64,000 nucleotides of DNA from JABFSS01 sp964497975 (lineage in GTDB: Bacteria > Patescibacteriota > Gracilibacteria > Peribacterales > Peribacteraceae), in the NCBI GenBank assembly GCA_964497975.1, contig CAZCFO010000004.1, positions 124,001-188,000 on the forward strand. The letters are read 5' to 3'. Position numbers and translations under genes: made by a program. Of this stretch, positions 45,743 to 53,187 are shown one piece after another (the first letter of the stretch is position 1; each line of letters starts with the position of its first letter). Below the pieces are notes generated by a model. The model saw only the letters and a list, made by a program, of their open reading frames with translations, ran no database searches and had not been told where the DNA came from.

Positions 45743-47212
45743 ATGATTCCCTCCGCTGTGCTGCGCGGACGCAATCACCTCAGGCCCGGCTTTCTCCTCC
45801 TCGAGGCGCTCCTGGGAATCGCCCTGTTCGCGATCTTCATCACCGCCGTGGGCATGGTCCTGCTGCTGGGACAGGAAAGCAGCGTGGTGGGCGGCGATCG
45901 CGTGCGCGCCGCATCCATCGCCGGGGAGGCCCTCGACGCGTCGCGCTCCATCCGGGATGCGGGCTTCTCGTCACTCGCCGCGGGAACACACGGCCTTTCG
46001 CTGAACACCTCGCAGAACTGGGTCTTTTCGGGCGTGCAGAGCGCCCGCAGCGGAAGCTACATGCTTCGCGCGATCATCACGGCGCTTGACGACGACTGGG
46101 TGCGCGTCGAGGCCCGGACGACGTGGAAACACGGCTACAACCGGTCGGGGAGCGTGATCCTGACGACCGAGCTCACGGATTGGCGGACGGCCCGTCCCGC
46201 GGGCGACTGGTCCGCCGTGTCGCTCGACGGAAGCGTCGTCGAAGCGGGGACGCCGCTCTTCAACGCGGCCGCGGTTTCGGGCAATTACGTCTTTGTCGCG
46301 GGGGCCACAACCTCGGGGGGCGCCGGGCTCTATGTCTACGATATTTCGAACACGGCGGCCCCGTCCCGCGTGGCATCCTCCTTCAGTCTCGGCGCCTCCG
46401 GCTACGGTCTCGCCGTCAAAGGGAGGACGCTGTACGTCGTCACCGACGACGCGGCCGGGGAACTCCGCGCGTACAACATCTCGTCCCCCGCGTCGCTGTC
46501 GTCCGCGGATCTTCTTTCGAGCCATAACCTGTCGGGCTCGAGCCTGGCGACATCGCTTTCTGTGCAGGGCTCCACGCTGCTCGTGGGGGCGCAGCAGAGC
46601 GCGTCTTTCAACGAACTCTACCGCTTCGACGTGAGCAGCACGGGATCCATCCTTCCTGTCGGTTCGCTCGAGATCGGATCCGCCGTCAACGCCGTCGCCG
46701 TCACGGGCACGGCTGCGCTGCTGGCCACCGCCGACGTCGCGGGGGAAATGAAGATGATCAGCATCGAGTCGGGCCTCTCGGTTCCGTCCGGGAGCGATTA
46801 CAACATCACGGGTTCCGAGCAGGGACTCTCGGTTTTCGCGACCGGCACCGCCGCGCTGCTCGGCCGGCAGAAGGGCGTCATCCAGGAGCTCGGCCTCTTC
46901 AATACCGCCGTCGCGGGAGGCAATCCTCCGCCGGCTCCCGGGCCGTGGTACCACGAGGGGAGCGGCAGCCTGGTCGGCGTCGCCGCTGATCCCGCCAAGT
47001 GCTACGGATTCCTGGCGGCTGCCTCGGGCCGGAAGGCGTTCCAGGTGATCAACATGCGCGACACGTCGCTCCCGGAGCTCACGACGTACACATCAAATAA
47101 CGGTCTGCCGCGCGCGATGATCTATGACGTCGTGCGCGATCGGGCGTACGTGTTCACGACGAATGCCTTCCTGATTCTGCGGCCTTCTTCCCCTTCGGGT
47201 ACATGCAATTGA
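45743..47212 (+). CDS. Pilin-like protein with beta-propeller domain
   Basis: This 489-residue protein has a prepilin-type N-terminus: G16|F17 in LRPGFLLLEALLGIALFAIF, with Glu at +5. A short pilin body (to about 155) is followed by about 300 residues of repeats of the type VFVAGA...GLYVYDIS, LYVVTDD...LRAYNIS, LLVGAQ...LYRFDVS, typical of LVIVD or similar beta-propeller blades. Fusion of a propeller to a pilin stem suggests a pilus-tip adhesin or a mechanosensing PilY1-like role. It is flanked by word-type fold-back elements on both sides. Confidence 0.8.
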   Translation: MIPSAVLRGRNHLRPGFLLLEALLGIALFAIFITAVGMVLLLGQESSVVGGDRVRAASIAGEALDASRSIRDAGFSSLAAGTHGLSLNTSQNWVFSGVQSARSGSYMLRAIITALDDDWVRVEARTTWKHGYNRSGSVILTTELTDWRTARPAGDWSAVSLDGSVVEAGTPLFNAAAVSGNYVFVAGATTSGGAGLYVYDISNTAAPSRVASSFSLGASGYGLAVKGRTLYVVTDDAAGELRAYNISSPASLSSADLLSSHNLSGSSLATSLSVQGSTLLVGAQQSASFNELYRFDVSSTGSILPVGSLEIGSAVNAVAVTGTAALLATADVAGEMKMISIESGLSVPSGSDYNITGSEQGLSVFATGTAALLGRQKGVIQELGLFNTAVAGGNPPPAPGPWYHEGSGSLVGVAADPAKCYGFLAAASGRKAFQVINMRDTSLPELTTYTSNNGLPRAMIYDVVRDRAYVFTTNAFLILRPSSPSGTCN

Positions 47213-47213
47213 T

Positions 47214-47293
47214 ACGCAATCAAAGCAAACGAAGGAAACGAGGAAAACGAGGATCCTCGTTTCCGTCGGTTGCACCGTTTGCTTCGTTTGCCG
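47214..47293. repeat. Fold-back element of 9-nt words (AAACGAGGA / TCCTCGTTT type)
   Basis: Left arm AATCAAAGC, AAACGAAGG, AAACGAGGA twice; right arm TCCTCGTTT, CCGTCGGTT, GCACCGTTT, GCTTCGTTT. Nearly the same word set as 45653-45733. Confidence 0.8.
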
Positions 47294-47307
47294 CACTGCG
47301 AACAAGA

Positions 47308-47718
47308 ATGCCTTCGTCCCGCCCCGGGTATGTGTTCCTCATCAGCGTGCTGATCATCGGGGCGATCGTCACCGAAATGGCGGTGTCGCTCATCCTCCTT
47401 GGCATCGCCGCGCAGCAGAGCGGGCTCACCGTCGTCCAGTCCACGCAGGCGTACGAAAACGCGCAGACGTGCGCCGAGAGAGGACTTCGCAGTCTCCGTG
47501 CTGACCTTTCGTACGACGGGGGCGAGTCTTTCGGACTTCCGTACGGCACCTGCTCCATCGCGCGCACCGCCGGATCGGGTAATGCCGACCGCGCTCTCTG
47601 CGTCACCGGCGTGAACGGGAAGAACACGCGTCGTCTGGAGATTTCCATCCGCCAGCTGTATCCCAGCGTCAAAATCATCTCGTGGAAGGAAGTGGGGGAG
47701 TTCACTCTCTGTCCCTAA
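47308..47718 (+). CDS. Minor pilin-like protein (PilX-like), atypical leader
   Basis: A 136-residue protein from the ATG at 47308; the frame before it is repeat sequence. The N-terminus MPSSRPG|YVFLISVLIIGAIV has a possible prepilin cleavage after G7 and a hydrophobic helix, but no Glu at +5, as in GspK/PilX-like minor pilins. Four cysteines in the body could form disulfides. It sits between two other pilin-like genes with 2 nt to the next one. Confidence 0.7.
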   Translation: MPSSRPGYVFLISVLIIGAIVTEMAVSLILLGIAAQQSGLTVVQSTQAYENAQTCAERGLRSLRADLSYDGGESFGLPYGTCSIARTAGSGNADRALCVTGVNGKNTRRLEISIRQLYPSVKIISWKEVGEFTLCP

Positions 47719-47720
47719 AC

Positions 47721-48443
47721 ATGGTGTTTTCTTTCTTCAGCACAGGCGCGGGAAAAAAAGGCAGCAGGGCAGAAGGACAGAAGGGCAGCAAACGTTTTGC
47801 CTTCCTGCCTTCCTGCCCTTCTGCCCTCCGCCCAGGGACGACCCTCATCGAGGTCCTGATCTTCATGGCCGTGCTGGGGGCCGTGGGCATCGCCATGTTT
47901 CCGCTGCTTTTCTCCGCCACCGAAGACCGCCTGCTCCAGCAGACCGTGGCGACGGTGGAGCAGAGCGGGGTGCAGCTGCTCCAGAGCATCGGCTACCAGG
48001 TGCACCACGCGGAGCGGATCATTGCGCCGGGCATGCAGGACAGCGGCACCATTCTGACCCTCCAGACGGGCTCCGGCGCGGCAAACCCCACGATCATCGG
48101 CCTCAGCAGCGGATCGCTCGTGCTCGTTCAGGGCACCGTGCGCGAGACCCTCAGTTCGCCGCAGATCGCCGTCGAAAGTTTCACAGTCAAAAACACGTCG
48201 CCCTCTTCCACGCGGGGGAGCGTGCTGGTGACGCTGCATCTGTCGCGCACCATCCGCCTGCAGGCTCCCCGCACGTACGAAAAGTCCTTCGAGGCGGCAT
48301 TTGCCGTCTTCCCCGCGGACGAACCGCATGGCGACGACTGCAATTGCGCGCAACCCGGATGCGGGAGCGCGTCGCAGTACGTGTGGCAGGTATGCGTCTC
48401 GGGAACGTGCCAGACGGCGCAAACGCAGCTGCAGTGTCCGTGA
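47721..48443 (+). CDS. Pseudopilin whose leader peptide is encoded by a fold-back element
   Basis: A 240-residue protein from the ATG at 47721. The prepilin site is SALRPG|TTLIEVLIFMAVLG, cleavage after G39 with Glu at +5. The 38-residue leader is unusually long, and residues 11-38 are encoded by the word-type repeat at 47759-47834. The body is a typical PilV/PilW-like minor pilin, and the C-terminus is Cys-rich (DDCNCAQPGCGS ... QVCVSGTCQTAQTQLQC). The leader would be removed by PilD, so the inserted repeat would not reach the mature pilus. Confidence 0.78.
   Translation: MVFSFFSTGAGKKGSRAEGQKGSKRFAFLPSCPSALRPGTTLIEVLIFMAVLGAVGIAMFPLLFSATEDRLLQQTVATVEQSGVQLLQSIGYQVHHAERIIAPGMQDSGTILTLQTGSGAANPTIIGLSSGSLVLVQGTVRETLSSPQIAVESFTVKNTSPSSTRGSVLVTLHLSRTIRLQAPRTYEKSFEAAFAVFPADEPHGDDCNCAQPGCGSASQYVWQVCVSGTCQTAQTQLQCP
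47759..47834. repeat. Fold-back element inside a pseudopilin leader (GGCAGCAGG / CCTGCCTTC type)
   Basis: Left arm GGCAGCAGG, GCAGAAGGA, CAGAAGGGC; centre AAACGTTTT; right arm CCTTCCTGCC, TTCCTGCCC, TTCTGCCCTCC. It is translated in frame as part of the leader. Confidence 0.75.
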
Positions 48444-48793
48444 AGAGCCGCTATTTTCTTTGCTCGCGCAAAGAAAATGGCGAAAAAGAAACGCGGCGCG
48501 CTCCAATCCACTCTCCAAACGTCGCCAAAGGAACAGTCCTCCGTGCCAGGAGGAAGTTTCTAGAAGTTCCCCTTCACCCCCCGTGGAGCGCGCAGCCACG
48601 CCGTATGTTGTTTGCTGTTTTGTCACACACGACAAAGAAATGGTGCCCGCCGAGAAAGAATGCTCATGACGGAAAGCATGAACGATGATGCAGACAAAGA
48701 ATTTTGACTGTGACGCAATGACGGTCTGTTGCTGTTGTGCCAACTGCAAACGAGTGCGGGGTCAAGGGGAATGCGACAAAACGGCATCCTGCA
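48444..48793 (+). other. Gene-free stretch with hairpin before the major pilin
   Basis: No gene is supported here. ATTTTCTTTG and CAAAGAAAAT (about 48453-48478) flank CTCGCG. GCGCGCTCCA (48497-48506) and TGGAGCGCGC (48584-48593) form a wider inverted repeat around an 80-nt core. I see no T tract, so these are not clear terminators. Confidence 0.4.
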
Positions 48794-48803
48794 TTGCTAT
48801 ACT
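48794..48803 (+). promoter_or_regulatory. Extended -10 TTGCTATACT of the major pilin gene
   Basis: Same decamer as at 5415 and 49408. The leader to the ATG at 48856 is about 45 nt and pyrimidine-rich (CTTCCTTTTC), without a Shine-Dalgarno site. Confidence 0.6.
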
Positions 48804-48855
48804 CCACCCGTCTGCGCTGAGGCATTGCCTCCGCTCTCCCTTCCTTTTCTTTCTT

Positions 48856-49320
48856 ATGTCATCCCGTTCTTCCCGGCAGGGGTTCACCCTTATCGAACTC
48901 CTCCTCGTCATCGGAATCATCGCGATTCTCGCGTCCATCGTCATCGTCGCCATCAACCCGACCAAGCAGCTCGGCGACGCGCGCGATGCACAGCGCCGCT
49001 CGGATGTCTCGACCATCCTCAACGCCGTGTACCAGTATGCGATCGACAACAACGGCAACCTGCCCTCCGGCATCCCGACGGGCACGGCCAAGCCCATCTG
49101 CCAGGCAAGCATGCTTCCCGCGGACTGCGTGGATGCATCATTCGCCGGCGTCAACCTTCGCATGCTCACGGGTTCGTACCTGACCAACATCCCGAAAGAC
49201 CCCCGCGTTTCCTCCACGGGGACGGGCACCCGCTACAACATCATCCAGGACGCCAACGGCCGCATCACGGTGTCGGCTCCGGATGCAGAGGAGGCCGCGA
49301 GCATCTCCGTCACGCGATAA
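48856..49320 (+). CDS. Type IV pilin, probable major subunit
   Basis: This 154-residue protein starts at the ATG at 48856. The leader is short and classical: MSSRSSRQG|FTLIELLLVIGIIAILASIV, with Glu at +5. The body has a GspG-like KQLGDARDAQRRSDVSTILNAVYQYAIDN and one Cys pair. Size, own promoter and own terminator distinguish it from the four larger or atypical pilins upstream, so it is the best candidate for the main pilus subunit. Confidence 0.9.
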   Translation: MSSRSSRQGFTLIELLLVIGIIAILASIVIVAINPTKQLGDARDAQRRSDVSTILNAVYQYAIDNNGNLPSGIPTGTAKPICQASMLPADCVDASFAGVNLRMLTGSYLTNIPKDPRVSSTGTGTRYNIIQDANGRITVSAPDAEEAASISVTR

Positions 49321-49343
49321 TCCCGTTTGCACAGGAACGAAAG

Positions 49344-49364
49344 CCCCTCTCCGGAGGGGTTTTT
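49344..49364 (+). terminator. Rho-independent terminator of the major pilin gene
   Basis: CCCCTC-TCCG-GAGGGG followed by TTTTT. Confidence 0.9.
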
Positions 49365-49407
49365 CGTGTATATGACGGTTTTTACCGATGGAAGAACACC
49401 AGTTTTT

Positions 49408-49417
49408 TTGCTATACT
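49408..49417 (+). promoter_or_regulatory. Extended -10 TTGCTATACT of the histidine kinase gene
   Basis: TATACT ends 16 nt before the ATG at 49434, so the leader is about 10 nt. Confidence 0.65.
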
Positions 49418-49433
49418 ATGAGGAAAACACACC

Positions 49434-51035
49434 ATGACTGCCCGCACCCGCCTCCGGCGTCCCTCGCCCGTCGCCCGCGCCCATCCTGCGGAGCCCGGCG
49501 ATGGTCCGGCGGTCCTCCGCGCGCGCCATGTCCTCGGATCGCACGCGCGCTCCTCCATTCTGGGAAAAGTCCTTCGGCAGTCTTTTCTACTCGTCGCCTT
49601 CTGCGTGCTTCTTCTGGGCGGCCTTTCGTTCTTCTACATCACGTGGCTGCTCCCGGACGCGCAGCCGGCATTGTCGGCGTACAGCATCCGGACCCTCGGG
49701 TTCACGATCCTGATCGTCAGCGGACTCCTCCTGCTCCTGGCGCTGTTCCTCAGCACGCTGCTTGCCCGCGATCTTGCACGCCCCCTGGCGACCCTGTCGG
49801 AGAAAGTCGGCGCGATCCGCCCGGGCTCCTGGAGCTTCCGGCGGACGCTCCAGTCGGGGGATGAGCTCGAAACGCTCGATGCGGTGATCGCCGATCTCAC
49901 GTCGCGCCTTCGCGATGCCTATTCCAACCTGGAAGAGAAAGTGGAGGAGCGGACACGCCAGTTCCGGGAGGAGTACGCGCGTGATCATGCGATCCTTGAA
50001 AGCATCGAGTACGGCGTTCTTGCCATCGATCAGTCCGGCGTCGTCACCGATGCCAACCCGGCCGCCTGCCGCCTGCTCCAGCAGAACCGGCAGGACGTCG
50101 TCGGCAGGCTGGGCGCCACAGCCCTTCCGCTGCTCCAGCGCAAGGGGCGGCCGCTGCCCGGGGAACATCCCATCGAGCATGTTCTCCATCTCCACAAGAC
50201 GTACCGGTCGCACCCCGCCCTCCACCTGAGTCTGCTTAGGCCCGACCAGTCTTCGCTTCCGGTCACCCTGCTCGTGGTTCCGCTCTCCCTCGGCCCGCAG
50301 TCCTTCGGCGCTCTCGCGGTGTTCCAGGACGAAACGCTCGAACGGCAGATCGATTACATGAAATCGGAGTTCATTTCCCTTGCCAGTCATCAATTACGCA
50401 CGCCGCTCGCCTCCATCCGTTGGTATGTCGAAATGCTATCGCATGAAAAAGGGAAGTTCTCCGAGGATCACCGATCCTGGGTGGGTGAAATCGACGTCGC
50501 GTCGCAGCGGATGGCCAATCTTCTCGAGGCGTTGCTCCACGTTGCGCGCCTGGATGACGGCGCCATCACGCCGGACAAGCGCAAAGTGGACCTGGTCGAC
50601 CTGCTCAAGCGCCTCTCGGAGGTCTGGATGCCCGCTGCGGATGAAAAAAAGACCGCTCTGCACCTGGAACTGTCCCAGGCGCATATCAACGTCGTTACCG
50701 ATCCCGTCCTGCTGGAAATCGTCCTGCAGAACCTTTTCACCAACGCCCTCAAATACTCGCCGGTGCAGAAGGACATCACCGTCACTGTCATTCCGGGGGA
50801 TACCGAGATCCGCATCACCGTCCGGGATCTCGGCATGGGCATTCCCAAGGCGGAGCAGCCCCGCATCTTCCAGAAGTTTTTCCGCGCCCACAACGTCCGC
50901 ACGATGGACACCGACGGCACGGGCCTGGGGCTCTACATGAGCAAAGCCATCATCGAGCATCTCGGCGGCTCGCTCGCGTTCGAAAGCGAGGAGGGGAAGG
51001 GGACGCTGTTCACGGTGACGTTGCCGGTGAAGTAA
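49434..51035 (+). CDS. Membrane sensor histidine kinase (PAS, HisKA, HATPase)
   Basis: This 533-residue protein has two membrane helices (about 47-70 and 86-108) with only a short outside loop, a HAMP-like stretch and a coiled coil (110-175), a PAS domain (about 180-300, beginning AILESIEYGVLAIDQSG), then the dimerisation/phosphoacceptor helix with H319 in SLASHQLRTPLASIRW, and a complete ATPase domain: N box NLFTNALKYSP, G1 VRDLGMGIP, F box and G2 DGTGLGLYMSK. The near absence of an extracellular domain suggests sensing inside the cell or in the membrane. The single-domain regulator at 40501 is the nearest partner candidate. Confidence 0.93.
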   Translation: MTARTRLRRPSPVARAHPAEPGDGPAVLRARHVLGSHARSSILGKVLRQSFLLVAFCVLLLGGLSFFYITWLLPDAQPALSAYSIRTLGFTILIVSGLLLLLALFLSTLLARDLARPLATLSEKVGAIRPGSWSFRRTLQSGDELETLDAVIADLTSRLRDAYSNLEEKVEERTRQFREEYARDHAILESIEYGVLAIDQSGVVTDANPAACRLLQQNRQDVVGRLGATALPLLQRKGRPLPGEHPIEHVLHLHKTYRSHPALHLSLLRPDQSSLPVTLLVVPLSLGPQSFGALAVFQDETLERQIDYMKSEFISLASHQLRTPLASIRWYVEMLSHEKGKFSEDHRSWVGEIDVASQRMANLLEALLHVARLDDGAITPDKRKVDLVDLLKRLSEVWMPAADEKKTALHLELSQAHINVVTDPVLLEIVLQNLFTNALKYSPVQKDITVTVIPGDTEIRITVRDLGMGIPKAEQPRIFQKFFRAHNVRTMDTDGTGLGLYMSKAIIEHLGGSLAFESEEGKGTLFTVTLPVK

Positions 51036-51061
51036 TCTGCGGCCTCGACTTTCCGATGCAA

Positions 51062-51136
51062 TGGAGCCGCTTCGGGGACTCGAACCCCGGACCTACTCAT
51101 TACAAGTGAGTTGCTCTACCACTGAGCTAAAGCGGC
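51062..51136 (-). tRNA. tRNA-Thr (anticodon TGT)
   Basis: On the minus strand a full cloverleaf is present: acceptor GCCGCTT/AAGCGGC, D arm with AGCTCAGTGGTAGAGC, anticodon stem ACTCA/TGAGT with loop CTTGTAA, and T arm GGGGTTCGAGTCCCC. CCA is encoded. The discriminator is T, as is common for threonine tRNAs. Confidence 0.96.
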
Positions 51137-51144
51137 ATATGGAC
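51120..51144. repeat. 25-bp direct repeat, copy at the tRNA-Thr 5' end
   Basis: CACTGAGCTAAAGCGGCATA plus TGGAC, covering the tRNA acceptor and D-arm start and its upstream flank. It is exactly repeated at 51208-51232. Confidence 0.85.
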
Positions 51145-51207
51145 TGACCTTTCCTCAGAAAGATGAAGGACCGAGCGATTCTACTTTTTGCCGCACTCGT
51201 GCGGCGG

Positions 51208-51232
51208 CACTGAGCTAAAGCGGCATATGGAC
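51208..51232. repeat. 25-bp direct repeat, displaced tRNA-Thr fragment
   Basis: An exact copy of 51120-51144 that lacks the rest of the tRNA. It lies 63 bp away and just upstream of the rnpB promoter. It could be an attachment-site scar or the remnant of a second tRNA. Confidence 0.85.
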
Positions 51233-51265
51233 AGCCTACCTTTAATCAAAATAGATCGGAAGTTA

Positions 51266-51294
51266 TTGAAGCCAGAGCCGAAATATGCGATACT
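51266..51294 (+). promoter_or_regulatory. rnpB promoter TTGAAG-17-GATACT
   Basis: TTGAAG (51266-51271) and GATACT (51289-51294, preceded by TGC) are 17 nt apart. They place the start at the first base of helix P1. Confidence 0.7.
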
Positions 51295-51297
51295 GGA

Positions 51298-51680
51298 GAT
51301 TCCCGCTCTTTGGATGATCGCTATATCTTTACAGATGTAGAGGAACGTCCGGGCACGACTGGAACGCTTAGTGGGTAACGCCCACCCATGCGCCCCATAT
51401 CCGGCAAATGCGCATGAGGACCAGTGCCACAGAGACGAGCCCGTAAGGGCATGTGAAACGCCCCCGGCTTGAACGGGGGACCGATCAGCTTCGGCTGAGC
51501 GTGTCGGTAAACTCTAGGTCGTGCAAGGAGGATTTGGGTGAGTGGGATTTCCGATGGTTCCGTCGGACCACATACCCCTCCGCTGGAGGCCGCGGGCAAC
51601 CGCGGTCCTAGAGAGATGATCATCACCGTCCCTTCATCGGGACGCATACAGAACCCGGCGTACAGAAGAGCGGGAATCAG
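51298..51680 (+). ncRNA. rnpB: RNase P RNA, bacterial type A
   Basis: The ends pair perfectly as helix P1: GATTCCCGCTCTT (51298-51310) with AAGAGCGGGAATC (51666-51678). The universal blocks follow in order: GAGGAACGTCCGGGC (P4 5' side, normally GAGGAAAGTCC), GTGCCACAGAGACGA, the tRNA CCA-contacting GGTAAACTC...GTGCAAGG of the P15 region, AGAGAGATGATCATCACC and ACAGAACCCGGCGTAC (P4 3' side). It is the catalytic RNA that trims tRNA 5' ends. One base in the 5' P4 block (A to C) differs from the common consensus. Confidence 0.95.
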
Positions 51681-51682
51681 AG

Positions 51683-51707
51683 AAGCGCCTAAAGCAGGCG
51701 CTTTTTT
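51683..51707 (+). terminator. Rho-independent terminator of rnpB
   Basis: AAGCGCCT-AAAGC-AGGCGCTT followed by TTTT. Confidence 0.9.
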
Positions 51708-51722
51708 GATGGCGTTTTGAGG

Positions 51723-51728
51723 TACACT
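51723..51728 (+). promoter_or_regulatory. -10 TACACT with leaderless spacing
   Basis: TACACT is followed by 6 nt and the ATG at 51735. The position right behind the rnpB terminator supports a separate promoter. Confidence 0.5.
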
Positions 51729-51734
51729 GTCCCC

Positions 51735-53129
51735 ATGAAGAAATCCGAAGCGATCTTCGGGGTTGCGAGAGTTCCCCTGGACGCTCTTGCCGTATTCGCC
51801 GCGCTGATGCTGGGGTACCGCTTGCGGCAACTCAATATCGACTTCCTGCCCGGGGAGAACCTCGTTGATGCGACCGGCACCCTGCCCGATTTGGGGTGGT
51901 ACATGATTCATTTCGTGATCCCCGGTATCGGCTCGTTCATCTGCATCAGCGCGCTCATCGGCCTGTACACGCTCGAGTCCACACTGAGCGCCTGGGTGGA
52001 AGTGGGCAAAGTGATCCTGGCGACGACGCTCTGGGTGACGCTGGTGATCGCGTGGTACTTCCTGGTCCGCAAGCAGCTCTTCTTCTCCCGCGCGCTGCTG
52101 CTGTACGCGACCTTGCTCATGGTCTTCCTGGTCGTGCTCGCCCGCGCTGCGCTCACCCTGCTGCAACGCTCCCTCCTGCGCGCCGGCATGGGACGGCGGG
52201 TGGTGGTGTCCCTCGGGGCCCAGGGGCTCGCGGGCGCCGCGCTGGATACGCTCAGGCACGACGAGCACTACGCCTACCTGGGGCATCTGCCCGATATCGA
52301 CGCCCTCAGGCGGATCACGCACGGCCAGCAGCTCGATCTGGTGCTGCAGACGGATCCGAATCCCGCCAGTGCCACGACCATCGCCCTCATCAACTACTGC
52401 CGCAGCCATCACATCGGCTACGCCTTCCTGCCGCCGGTGCTCGCCGACGTGCCCCATCAATTGATGGTCGAGCGCCTGGGATTGCTGCCGATGATCCGGT
52501 TCCAGCCGACCCCTCTCGACGGCTGGGGACGAGTCGCCAAGCGCGTGTTCGACATGATCGTCAGCACCGTATTGGTCATCGGATTGTCCCCGGTGCTGCT
52601 CGTCCTCGCGCTGGCCGTGCTCATCGACAGCGGCTGGCCGGTCTTCTACGTCTCCACCCGCGTGGGGGAGCAGGGCCGCAGGCGCGTGCGCATCTGGAAG
52701 TTCCGCTCCATGGTGCGAGACGCCGACAAGCGGCGCGACGAGGTGCGGCAGCTCAACCACCGCAGCGACGGGCCGCTCTTCAAGGCGCGCAACGATCCCC
52801 GCGTGACGCGCATCGGGCATTTCCTGCGCCGCTTCTCCCTCGATGAACTCCCGCAGCTCTTCAACGTCCTCTCGGGCAGGCTCTCGCTCGTCGGGCCGCG
52901 CCCGCACCTTCCCGACGAAGTCGACCGCTATTCGCTCGACCAGCGCCGCGTCTTCGCCGTCAAACCCGGCGTCACGGGGCTCGCGCAGATCTCAGGCCGG
53001 TCCGATCTCAGCTTCGACGAGGAAGTCCGGCTCGATCTCCAGTACATCGAAGAGTGGTCGCTCCTGCTGGATCTGTGGATTCTCTGGAGGACCCTGTTTA
53101 CGGTTTTTTCGCGCAAGGGAGCCGATTAG
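51735..53129 (+). CDS. Polyprenyl-phosphate sugar-1-phosphate transferase (WcaJ/PglC-type)
   Basis: This 464-residue protein has four N-terminal membrane helices (to about 145), a degenerate nucleotide-binding region (about 150-260), then a re-entrant helix and the bacterial sugar transferase domain: KRVFDMIVSTVLVIGLSPVL, FYVSTRVGEQGRRRVRIWKF, the catalytic region RSMVRDAD and RRFSLDELPQLFNVLSGRLS, LVGPRPHLPDE, and KPGVTGLAQISGRSDLSFDE. It moves a sugar phosphate from a UDP- or GDP-sugar to undecaprenyl phosphate to start a surface glycan. The mRNA is probably leaderless. A role in glycosylating the Ser-rich surface proteins is speculation. Confidence 0.93.
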   Translation: MKKSEAIFGVARVPLDALAVFAALMLGYRLRQLNIDFLPGENLVDATGTLPDLGWYMIHFVIPGIGSFICISALIGLYTLESTLSAWVEVGKVILATTLWVTLVIAWYFLVRKQLFFSRALLLYATLLMVFLVVLARAALTLLQRSLLRAGMGRRVVVSLGAQGLAGAALDTLRHDEHYAYLGHLPDIDALRRITHGQQLDLVLQTDPNPASATTIALINYCRSHHIGYAFLPPVLADVPHQLMVERLGLLPMIRFQPTPLDGWGRVAKRVFDMIVSTVLVIGLSPVLLVLALAVLIDSGWPVFYVSTRVGEQGRRRVRIWKFRSMVRDADKRRDEVRQLNHRSDGPLFKARNDPRVTRIGHFLRRFSLDELPQLFNVLSGRLSLVGPRPHLPDEVDRYSLDQRRVFAVKPGVTGLAQISGRSDLSFDEEVRLDLQYIEEWSLLLDLWILWRTLFTVFSRKGAD

Positions 53130-53187
53130 GCGCCGTCCTCAGGCAAGAAATTGATTTCCGGTTGTGCCGCGTTCAGGATGCCCCGCT

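Noticed and set aside
12991..47834. CRISPR array
   Set aside because: The periodic word repeats are 7-9 nt with no spacers of constant length and no cas genes; they do not fit CRISPR.
48497..48593. Insertion sequence ends suggested by GCGCGCTCCA and TGGAGCGCGC
   Set aside because: Only about 80 bp lie between, with no transposase and no target duplication seen; kept as a simple inverted repeat.
51185..51207. Terminator suggested by TTTTTGCCGCACTCGTGCGGC
   Set aside because: The T run precedes the stem on the plus strand and becomes an A run after it on the minus strand, so neither direction has the terminator order.
51321..52907. 528-residue minus-strand frame across rnpB and the sugar transferase gene
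   Set aside because: It runs through the catalytic RNA and opposite a clear enzyme gene.
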